Shown here in pieces: positions 53,623 through 62,300 of a stretch of DNA of 64,000 bases. A program made the position numbers and the translations under genes. The stretch is from Stieleria mannarensis. GTDB lineage: Bacteria > Planctomycetota > Planctomycetia > Pirellulales > Pirellulaceae. The stretch spans positions 1-64,000 of the forward strand of contig NZ_JACEHH010000037.1 in assembly GCF_014154935.1 (NCBI RefSeq). The letters run 5' to 3'. The first letter of the stretch is position 1. Each line of letters opens with the position of its first letter. The notes under the pieces are model-generated. The model was not told the origin of the DNA and searched no databases. It saw only the letters and a list, made by a program, of their open reading frames with translations.

Positions 53623-55155
53623 ATGCTCTGGATCCGCCCGCTGCTGTTGACGTTGCAATTGATGGGGTTGAGCGTCTTGGTGGCCGCGGCGATCGGAATC
53701 CCGCTCGCGTTTTTGATTTCACTGGTTCCCCAACGGCGTCGATGGGGCCGCGCGGTCACCGCCTATTGTCTGGTCAGTTTGGTCGCCTGCCTGGCCACCC
53801 CGATGATCCTGCACGCCGCCGCGTGGGAAGCCACCGCGGGCAAATTCGGCTGGTTGACGTTTTCACAAACGGCCGCGCGGACCTACACCGGACTGGCCGG
53901 CCGCTACAGCGGGCTGGTCGCTTGCGTTTGGATTCACGGCTTGTCGGGCGCCGCGGTGGTGTCGCTGGCGACGTGGTTCGGGACCACGCGCATCGCCCCC
54001 GAAGTGATCGACCAGAGTCGGCTTGATGGCGGCAGGACGTGGACGTGGTGGCGGATCCGTTTGCCGATCGCCGCACCGTGGGTGATCACCGGCCTGTTGG
54101 CCACCGCGATCCTGGCAGCCACCGAAATGACCGTCGTCGATTTGTACGGCGTGCGCACCCTGGCCGACGAGTTCTACCTGTTTCACGCCGCCAGTCCTTC
54201 GATCACGTCCATCCTGGTCCTCCTGGTGCTGCCCTGCGTGCTGTCGATTGCGATCTTCACCTCGTTTCTGGTTTCCAGACGCCGCGGATTGGACGCCCGT
54301 AGTTTGCAACACAAGCCATCGCAAGTCGGCGGCGACGGACGCCGGGGGCCGATCTCCAGTTTGGCACCGGCCGCCGCGATCGCGATCGTGACGCTGATGT
54401 ATGCGTTCCCGTTGGCCGGGTTGGTGGTCAAGGTCGGGCATCAGATCACGGTGTCTTCGGACCCCGAGTCGACGCTGGCGGTCGGTTGGTCGCTGCGGCA
54501 TGCGATCGGGCTGCTCGCCGCGGCGCCCCGGGAGTTTGCCAGGGAATACACCGGCACGGCGATCTTGGCGGCGATGACGGCTGCGGTCTGCGTCCCGCTG
54601 GCGTGGTCACTGGCGTCGGTCACCCGCACGCGCCCGAGGTTGGGCCGAAGTGTCGAGCTGCTTTCGCTAATTCTGTTTCTGATTCCCGGCCCGATCATCG
54701 GCTTGGCCGTGGTGCGTTTATTCACGCTGCCCGTGCCGGTACTGCCCAGTTTGTATCACCAAACGCTGGTGCCGACCGTGGTGGCGCTGATGGCCCGAGC
54801 GTTGCCGGTCAGCTACTGGATCCTGCGGGCCGGTTACGCGGGGATCGACAGGGCGGTCTTGGACAGCGCCCGCATCGATTTTTCCTGGCTCGGTCGGCTG
54901 TGGCGGGTCGAGCGACCGCTGTTGGCAAAGCCGTTGATGATCGCCGCGTTTGCCGCGGCGGTGGTGGCCAGCGGCGATGTTCCGGCAACCCTTCCGGTCA
55001 TCCCCCCCGGTGTCGTGACCGTCGGCACACGCTTGTTCGCGTTGTTGCACAGCGGCGCGCGCCATCAAGAAGCCGCGCTGGCATTTTGGTACGTCGTTGC
55101 GATGATCGTTCTTGCAATCGCCTGTCGGTTCCGTTGGAAGCGAGCGGAGCGATAA
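53623..55155 (+). CDS. ABC transporter permease (Fe3+/FbpB-like, two-domain)
   Basis: This is a 510-residue integral membrane protein with about twelve helices arranged as two copies of the binding-protein-dependent permease domain. The coupling-helix EAA-type loops are IDQSRLDGGRTWTWWRIRLP and DRAVLDSARIDFSWLGRLWR. This is the layout of FbpB/ThiP-type importers for ferric iron or thiamine. The usual ATPase and binding-protein genes are not beside it, so partners must be elsewhere. ATG 53623 follows the DUF2141 stop by 3 bases. Confidence 0.87.
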   Translation: MLWIRPLLLTLQLMGLSVLVAAAIGIPLAFLISLVPQRRRWGRAVTAYCLVSLVACLATPMILHAAAWEATAGKFGWLTFSQTAARTYTGLAGRYSGLVACVWIHGLSGAAVVSLATWFGTTRIAPEVIDQSRLDGGRTWTWWRIRLPIAAPWVITGLLATAILAATEMTVVDLYGVRTLADEFYLFHAASPSITSILVLLVLPCVLSIAIFTSFLVSRRRGLDARSLQHKPSQVGGDGRRGPISSLAPAAAIAIVTLMYAFPLAGLVVKVGHQITVSSDPESTLAVGWSLRHAIGLLAAAPREFAREYTGTAILAAMTAAVCVPLAWSLASVTRTRPRLGRSVELLSLILFLIPGPIIGLAVVRLFTLPVPVLPSLYHQTLVPTVVALMARALPVSYWILRAGYAGIDRAVLDSARIDFSWLGRLWRVERPLLAKPLMIAAFAAAVVASGDVPATLPVIPPGVVTVGTRLFALLHSGARHQEAALAFWYVVAMIVLAIACRFRWKRAER

Positions 55156-55322
55156 CGTACACTGGAAGGCACGGGCATACGTGTTGGTGGACAGGCTTTC
55201 GCCGCCCAATCTCGCTGCGACGCGGCGACCGGGAATCGCCTACAGGCTAGACACCGACGATTGCCGCCTCCCTTAATCGCTCGACCTCGTCTTCCCCCTC
55301 TCGATGGATTCCCCGTCCAAGG

Positions 55323-56453
55323 ATGTCCCTTTTGATTTACAACAACGCCGGCGCGATTGTGATTCGAGTTTGCCTGTTTTGCACCGCCTGTCTGGCTTTG
55401 GTGGTTTCACCGGCCGACGCGGTGGAAACCGTCACCTTTCAATCGGACAAGACCGACCTGGTCAACGGCGCTCCGATGCCGACCCGAACGGTCAACGGAG
55501 AAATCCTGGTCGAGGCCCAGGACGGCGGCTTGATGCTGCAAAGTGATGACGGCCGCATCTGGATGATCCAACCCGACCAAATCCTGAAACGTGAATCCGA
55601 CGATGAGGTGATGCAGCCGCTCTCGGCCGACCAGATGGCCGAACGGATGAAGGACGAATTGCCGGACGGGTTTTCAATCTACCGAACCGCCCACTACGTC
55701 ATCGCGCACAACACCTCCGACGCCTACGTCAAGCAAGTCGGATTGCTGTTCGAACAGCTTTACAAAGGCTTCTATGCGTTCTGGAAGAATCAGCGTTGGC
55801 GATTGCCCGAGCCGAAGTTTCCGTTGGTCGCGCTGGTGTTGGCCGACCGCGACGATTTTTTGAAACATGCCGGCGCGGAGGTCGGCGACACGGCGCAGCT
55901 GGTGATCGGTTATTACCATCTGTCCAGCAACCGGATGACGACGTTCAACATGCCCAATCTGGAACGCAACGTCGCAACGATCATTCACGAAGCGACGCAC
56001 CAATTGGCCTACAACTGCGGCTTGCAACGACGATTCGCCGACAACCCGATGTGGATCAGCGAAGGGCTGGCGATGTTTTTTGAATCCCCTGATTTCCAAA
56101 GTGCGTCGCGCTGGCGCGGGATCGGCCGCGTTAATCAGGTGAACCTGAAACGCTGGCATAACTACCTGCCCGTCCGACCGCCCAATTCACTCGTCACCCT
56201 GTTATCCGACGACGATCGATTCCGCAGCTCCGACACCGCCACCGATGCCTATGCCGAAAGCTGGGCGTTGACCTACTTCTTGCTCAAGACGCGACGTGAA
56301 GAATACGTCGAGTACCTGAGGAAACTGAGCAGCGGAAAACCGATGGCCGAATTGACCGCGCGGGAACGCGTCGAGATGTTCGAGGAGACCTTTGACGCAA
56401 CGATCGCGGAAATCGACCGGTCGCTCGTCCACTACATGCGCCGCGTCCGCTAG
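55323..56453 (+). CDS. DUF1570 zinc metalloprotease-like secreted protein
   Basis: This is a 376-residue exported protein with signal peptide about 10-34 (AIVIRVCLFCTACLALVVSP). A short beta domain follows (VNGEILVEAQDGGLMLQSDD), then the DUF1570 peptidase-like domain. Its zinc motif is HEATH (222-226) with a downstream WISEGLAMFFES supplying the third ligand Glu, as in gluzincins. The fold resembles peptidase MA clan enzymes. The substrate is unknown. It lies 167 bases after the permease gene and probably has its own promoter. Confidence 0.87.
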   Translation: MSLLIYNNAGAIVIRVCLFCTACLALVVSPADAVETVTFQSDKTDLVNGAPMPTRTVNGEILVEAQDGGLMLQSDDGRIWMIQPDQILKRESDDEVMQPLSADQMAERMKDELPDGFSIYRTAHYVIAHNTSDAYVKQVGLLFEQLYKGFYAFWKNQRWRLPEPKFPLVALVLADRDDFLKHAGAEVGDTAQLVIGYYHLSSNRMTTFNMPNLERNVATIIHEATHQLAYNCGLQRRFADNPMWISEGLAMFFESPDFQSASRWRGIGRVNQVNLKRWHNYLPVRPPNSLVTLLSDDDRFRSSDTATDAYAESWALTYFLLKTRREEYVEYLRKLSSGKPMAELTARERVEMFEETFDATIAEIDRSLVHYMRRVR

Positions 56454-57141
56454 CCCGGCTTCCCCAGTTCGCGGCGTCAACCCCGTTTTTCCGGTGTCGG
56501 CCCCAAGGCGTTGGCACTCCATTTCCATTTGCCGTGATCGCTCGACCCGATCTCGCCCGGTTCTTCCACCACACGCCGGGGGACAGCGCCCAGGCCAGCC
56601 TGCTCGTGTAGGACGCCGAGCATTTTCCACATCACGTCACTGGTTGCCCCTGAAGAACGAATTCGCAGTCGCCAAGCATTGGAGGCATCCCAGGCATCTG
56701 CGACCGGACCCTAGGCTGGATCATTAACCTCGCGCCCACGGCGATGCCGAAGGTCCAGCCGGCGCGGCGGTCCAACGCTTCCCCGTGCCAAGACAGCGGT
56801 GTCCGCCACCGCCGCGCCGAAGCGGAAACGATCCGTGCGGGCGGTGGGTCCAACCGATGCAGGTTACGGGTGCTGAGGACGGAGTCCGTCAGCGGTGTCT
56901 TTGACGCCCATGTGGCAGCTTGTTTGGTGGGCCGAAAAACGACGCCGGTTCACCGCCACTGCGTGTAATCGGGAATTGAGTTCTGTGAGTGATGATCATC
57001 AGCTTTCCGCCCCTCTCTTTTGTGACGGCAATTGCGAACTTTGTCCAATGGCGGTTCGACCACGGTCGAATCGCATTGATCGTCCAGTTGCCAGCGTTCG
57101 TCGTAGGGGATGACGGGCTCGTACCTGCCGATTGTCAGGCC
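56454..57141. other. 688-base convergent gap, nothing recognised
   Basis: This is the longest gene-free stretch in the window, between the DUF1570 gene and the FHA-kinase gene. It has short open frames on both strands, but none with a credible start, composition or homology. No dispersed palindrome, tRNA or strong terminator was seen. It may hold a decayed gene or a small RNA. Confidence 0.4.
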
Positions 57142-58614
57142 TTACAAACCAAACGGTTCGAGCGCTCTAGCAAACTCTTCTGCCGTTTCAATGCGGCGTT
57201 CACGATCCCGGTGGAGCGCGCGTTGAAGCAGGCCCGATAGTCCGGCCGGGAGATTTGGATCGATCTCGTCGATCGGTTTTGGCATCAGATTGAGCTTTTG
57301 GTGAACGATCTCCGCCGGAGAGTCGGAGTCGTGAGGGAAACGCCCTGTCAACAGACGATACAGGCAAACGGCGATCGAGTAAACATCACAATCTGGTTCG
57401 GCATACTTGCTATTGGTGAGCTGCTCGGGTGACATATAGGCGATTGTTCCGCACACCGCTTCACTGGCGGTAATTCCTGAATAGCCGGCGGTCTCAAAAA
57501 ATTTGGACAGCCCGAAATCGGTCAGTTTGACGAAGAGCCGTCGGTTCTCCACCCCGGTCAGGATGTTGCTGAGCTTGACATCACGATGGACCACGCCCTG
57601 ATCATGCGCGTGTGCAAGCGCGGACAGTATCTTGCGTACGATCCCGATGCACAAACGAAGTCTTTTGTGTTCGGGGTGCTGGGCGAGAATGTCATCGATC
57701 TGACGGTTCTCCACATATTCCAGAATCAAATAGGGGTGATCACCGGCGATTCCAAACCCGTGGTAGCCAACGATATTGGGATGCTTGAGTTGCGAAACGA
57801 TTGAGATCTCTCTCATGAACAGTTTCTTGAGTTGCTCTGAACGTGCGGCGTCCGGTAGCAGTGACTTGATTGCAAAACGCTTTTGACTGCCCAATTGGAT
57901 CGCATCGAAGACGACTCCAAATCCGCCTCTACCAAGCTCGCCTGTGATTTCAAAACCATCGACGCCGATCTGGCGAATGGACGACGCTTCATCATCAGCG
58001 ACTGTAGCCACGCTTCGCCCGAGACTCATTGGCGTGCGAAAATGAAATTCAATGGGCCCAACCGAGAACGATGAATGATAAGAAACCTCCTGTAGCATTG
58101 CGCCCGACGACTCATTTGGAAATGTCACGACGAGGCAACGATCCGACTCCATGATGAAGCATGCGGTGCGCTGGGCGATTGCTCCATGCGCGATGGTCAA
58201 ATCTGCCTCCGCAGCACTCCCAAAGATGTACTGTCCTGGCATTGAAAGATGGAAAGCGTACTCCTTTCCCTCCAACGTACCAACGAGTTCCCGCTCAGAA
58301 ACACTGATGGCGATGGTCTCATCCGGTTCGGAGGACTGCGACTGCAAGGATGTGATTACGTGTTCGACGACCCATGCAAACTCGGGGCGAAGCTGACGGA
58401 CCTGGTTAAACACCTTCGCCGGCGGTTCAATTTCAGCGTGTAAACGCAACAACTCGAACAACAACACAGGCGCCTCTTGCTCTGGTACCCTGTCCAGCAT
58501 CGTAAGCAAGTTGCTGTTCCGGGACGATCGCACGTCATCTTCGTAAGCACGACAGATTTCATCGATTCGTCGCTGCGATTCGATCGAAAGGTGAGCAATT
58601 TCCAGCTTTTTCAT
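57142..58614 (-). CDS. Ser/Thr protein kinase with N-terminal FHA-like domain
   Basis: This is a 490-residue soluble protein. Residues 1-95 are helical. Residues 113-195 look like a forkhead-associated fold (YIFGSAAEADLTIAHGAIAQ, then VGPIEFHFRTP), although the phosphothreonine-binding Arg/Ser are not obvious. The Hanks-type kinase follows with GRGGFG (228-233), Lys250, HRDVKLSN (343-350) and DFG (366-368), all intact. No membrane helix or PASTA domain is present. ATG 58614 is 11 bases from the start of a divergent ECF sigma gene. Kinase/ECF pairs of this type suggest sigma control by phosphorylation (inferred). Confidence 0.88.
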   Translation of the reverse strand: MKKLEIAHLSIESQRRIDEICRAYEDDVRSSRNSNLLTMLDRVPEQEAPVLLFELLRLHAEIEPPAKVFNQVRQLRPEFAWVVEHVITSLQSQSSEPDETIAISVSERELVGTLEGKEYAFHLSMPGQYIFGSAAEADLTIAHGAIAQRTACFIMESDRCLVVTFPNESSGAMLQEVSYHSSFSVGPIEFHFRTPMSLGRSVATVADDEASSIRQIGVDGFEITGELGRGGFGVVFDAIQLGSQKRFAIKSLLPDAARSEQLKKLFMREISIVSQLKHPNIVGYHGFGIAGDHPYLILEYVENRQIDDILAQHPEHKRLRLCIGIVRKILSALAHAHDQGVVHRDVKLSNILTGVENRRLFVKLTDFGLSKFFETAGYSGITASEAVCGTIAYMSPEQLTNSKYAEPDCDVYSIAVCLYRLLTGRFPHDSDSPAEIVHQKLNLMPKPIDEIDPNLPAGLSGLLQRALHRDRERRIETAEEFARALEPFGL

Positions 58615-58625
58615 GTCGCGGCAGA

Positions 58626-59195
58626 GTGAGTTATTGGAGCGAATTGGTGCAGGACGAAACCCGTTCTCAATTTCAACAGCGTATCTTCGATAGATACTTT
58701 GATTCATTGGTGCGGTACGCGGAAGCCCGGTTGGGGCGCCGCAATCGACGCGTTGCCGACGGCGAAGATGTGGCGTTATCCGCTCTAGGCAGTTTCTATG
58801 AGCGGTACGGGGAGACGTCGATTCGGGCGATCGGATCGGAAGACTCGCTTTGGCCGTTGATCGTAACTATCGTGCACCGGAAGACACTCAACCAAGTAAG
58901 ACGCGAAGCTCAGCTCAAACGTGGGGGCGGCGATGTGCGTGGCGATTCCGTCTTGTCTGAGCTTCCCGTCAAAGCCGAGGTTCGCTGGGACTCCACTCCC
59001 GACGCCGTCGTGGAATCACTCGAAACAGTCAATCGGTTGCTTTCCAGCCTCCCGCCTGATCTCGCTGAAATCGCAAACCGACGACTCGAGGGACATACAA
59101 ATGCTGAGATCGCCGCCCTGATCGGCTGTTCCGTGGCAACCATTGAACGCCGACTTAAACTCATACGGTCAATCTGGACGCAAGCGATCGTATGA
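58626..59195 (+). CDS. ECF-type RNA polymerase sigma factor
   Basis: This is a 189-residue sigma-70 family ECF factor. Region 2 is RIFDRYFDSLVRYAEARLGR with LWPLIVTIVHRKTLNQVRRE. Region 4 is LPPDLAEIANRRLEGHTNAE and IAALIGCSVATIERRLKLI, an HTH of the planctomycete ECF type. No anti-sigma gene is next to it; a divergent Ser/Thr kinase is. The start is GTG 58626. It converges with the giant WD40/LRR gene, 167 bases away. Confidence 0.9.
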   Translation: MSYWSELVQDETRSQFQQRIFDRYFDSLVRYAEARLGRRNRRVADGEDVALSALGSFYERYGETSIRAIGSEDSLWPLIVTIVHRKTLNQVRREAQLKRGGGDVRGDSVLSELPVKAEVRWDSTPDAVVESLETVNRLLSSLPPDLAEIANRRLEGHTNAEIAALIGCSVATIERRLKLIRSIWTQAIV

Positions 59196-59362
59196 GTGGC
59201 CGAATGCGGGGACGTGCGGCGTACTAAATCATCACGAGCCACTGCCGCCCTTTTTGAGTCGTTTATTGCTCACGGAAGTGCGAATCAAGTGCTCCACGGT
59301 ACCATCTTCTTCGATCAGTGACGACGAAGAATTAAATCGGTAGCTGACCCATTAGGCACCCG

Positions 59363-62300
59363 CTATTGAACGGATGCGTTGACTTCGGCAGCTGTGAAGG
59401 ACAGTTTTACCAGCGGTTTCGATTGACGGTATCTGTCAACCGCGTTTTGCGAAACGCCCGTTTTTTCTAATTTCAATTCCCGCAGTTCCGTCATTTTCTC
59501 AAGACTTGTGAGAGCGGCATCGGACAGGACAGTTGAATCTTCCGATTCGTTGGTGATCTCGAGAACCTGGATCGATTGCGATGCTGATAGTTTCTCGATG
59601 GAGGCGTCGGATGCGAGGTTGCTGTTGATTTTCAGCACTTCGAGTTTCGACAAAGAGGCTAAGGCAGTTGCGTTCTTCAATTCGATCCGAACGCCACGAA
59701 GGTCGGCCACGTTCAGTGACTTCATCTGCGCGATGGATTCTGATGCATCGTCACCCAGTCTCATATGACGCAGCCCGTTCGCACGATGCAGGCTCAGCCA
59801 GGCAACATGCTCCAAGGGGAATTTCCGAAGCACCGATGCGGTCACGTCTTGGGCCTGGCTTAGGTCCAGGATTTCGAGTCGAAAACCAGCGTCAAATTTC
59901 GGAAGAATGGCTTGAGTCCAATTCGTCGTTGCTGGAGCGGAGATCTTCACCGGTCCCGATACCTTTGCAAGCGGTGAAAAGTCGACTCCCGCAACGGAGA
60001 CCCATTTCCTAGATCCTTTCCGTGATTGAGTATTGAGACGAAGCCTTTGCCCACCGGTATAGGCTGATTCGAATGTTATAAATCCGCCGAGCTTTTCCGC
60101 CAGGTCGCGGACGTCGCGCAAAGCAGGACCAAACCGTTCTTCGGCCAACGCGATCGATGCATCGCTTTGTGGATAGGGTGGAACGGCAGGCTTGGGAGCA
60201 TCCAGACCGTCGGTTTGCACGATCGTTTTTTCCACGACGAAATGGCCCCCATTGGCTGCCTTCACTGCTGGGAACAACCGATTCGGGTGCCAAGAATAGG
60301 ATTGTAGACTCAGTCGGTCAGGTGCTCCATTGAATTCGTAGAGTCTTTTACCGTCCCAGTTGATGAGGATTCCATCCGGCGATGAGATGATCTGAATCGA
60401 GTGCGTCTGACCATTCTGGAACTGCCTTTTTCGCACGTTGGTCGAGTTGTACGCATAGGATTTGCCGTCGATATCGCTGATGCCACTCCCGCCATTTCCA
60501 TCGATGATGCAGCAAGCTGGAAAGCCTCTGTGTGGAACGCACACCACAAACGTTCCACCGGTGGATTCTCGCCGTACCATTAGCTCCATCCGATACGCTT
60601 CCGGCAGGACGGCGGGAATCTCAAGAAAGGACTCGGGGTCTGGACCATGCAAAGCAATCGCACCATTTTCCGTCCGGTCGGCGGCTCCCTTAACCAAGCA
60701 TTCTTCTAAATTGTCTGGTAGATAATCGATTAGTGAGTGACGCTCCAAACGGCTCGAGATCTCTTTTTCGGTTCCATCTGGCGACGCAGTTCGACGAGCC
60801 TTGCTCTGGCCAACCTTCGCAGACGCCCCCTCACTGACCATTCGCGATCTCGTGGGCGTGGGCGTGGGCGCCGTTTTCGTGGGTGATGGCGATGGCGATG
60901 GCTCAAGCGGAATCGACACGTTCGTCTTGGAGTCCGAGGTTCCGTTTCCCTCCCAGGTGATCACATGGTTGTGCGTGGTCGGCCACCCCCGGCGACTTGG
61001 ATACGGATCGCCAATTGAGAACACCTTGCCGCCTCGGAAGACCTGTTTTCCCATTGACCCTCCGGACTGAAATTCTTTCAAGGTCGAATGTGCATGCAAC
61101 GGTCGGAACTCAGGGGTTCGGCCACCCTTTGATTGAACGAGGGTGGTGTCCATTGCCGGCAGGACCCAGCCATCACTCGAGGTGGTGCCCGGGGGCAATT
61201 CAGCGGCGGGACGTGGTTGAGTAAGCATTTGAGTGATTCGATCGATCGTCCACGCCATGGTGGTCAATTCTTGGTCGATCGTCATTGCGTCATTGGGTTG
61301 TGCCGACTTCTTCGCGATAAGCTCCTTACCACTCCAGCAAAGATGTGCGTGGGTCCAGGGAGTCGGCAGTCGGGCTTGTTTTTCCATTGCCGAGACGAGC
61401 GTGACAACGGAACGTCCTTCTGGATCATTGTATGTGGCCAGTTGTCCGTCCTCAGAAACACTGACCGATCTGGCGTCTCCGGAGCGGATCGACTGCGACT
61501 GGATGACTCCATCATCATTGAGTCGATAAACCTGATTCTCTTGATCGACCAACAACACCACGGGTCTTTCGCGATCGATGCTTGTGACGATCCGAATAAT
61601 CGACTCAGGGCCTTGGAGTTGTTCCAGGATTTCGCCGGATCGCGGATCGATTACCAATAGCGTCGCGCCCTCATAGGCCAATGCTTCTTTAGCTTCATCC
61701 TCGGGCACCGGCGGTGCAATCTCGTCCCGGCCGGCGGCGTCCGGGGGCTTGTTCGCATTCGCGCGTGCACCGAAGCAGCTGATCCCCACGAGCAAGTTGC
61801 CTGTCCGAGGATCAAAGTTGATCGCGCCCGCGGAGGCACCTGACAGGCGAAGAGTACGGAGATGCTGTCCATCTTCCGTATGCCAAATGTCGATATCGTT
61901 GCAACCGCATGCCCCACAGCTACCGCTCTGGCCAGCAGCCGCGACGAGTTTGCCGGCGGCATCGGTCGCCAACATTTCGTAGTGACAATCACTGGCGACC
62001 AATTCACGTGGTGACGAAGGAATCGCTGCGCTGACCACATAAGCCGCATCGAACTGTGCTAACGCGAGGCCTCGCCCAGAAGGCAAAAAAATCGCTTTTC
62101 CCTTTGCCGTCGCCATGGGGATAACTTTGGCGACAGGGACGGTTCGGGTGCGGGTTTCCAGTCTGCACTTCGTCACCGCAACCGTCCGCGTCCTTTCTTC
62201 CGTGCGATACTTGGTACACGGAACGATTCGAGATCGTTCTTCGTCCACTTGAACAGTAATTACGACTTCCATCGCAACGGCAGTCTCTTCTGCTTCAACC

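Noticed and set aside
56392-57113. Short open frames in the 688-base gap
   Set aside because: None has a credible start, codon pattern or domain; most overlap each other on opposite strands.
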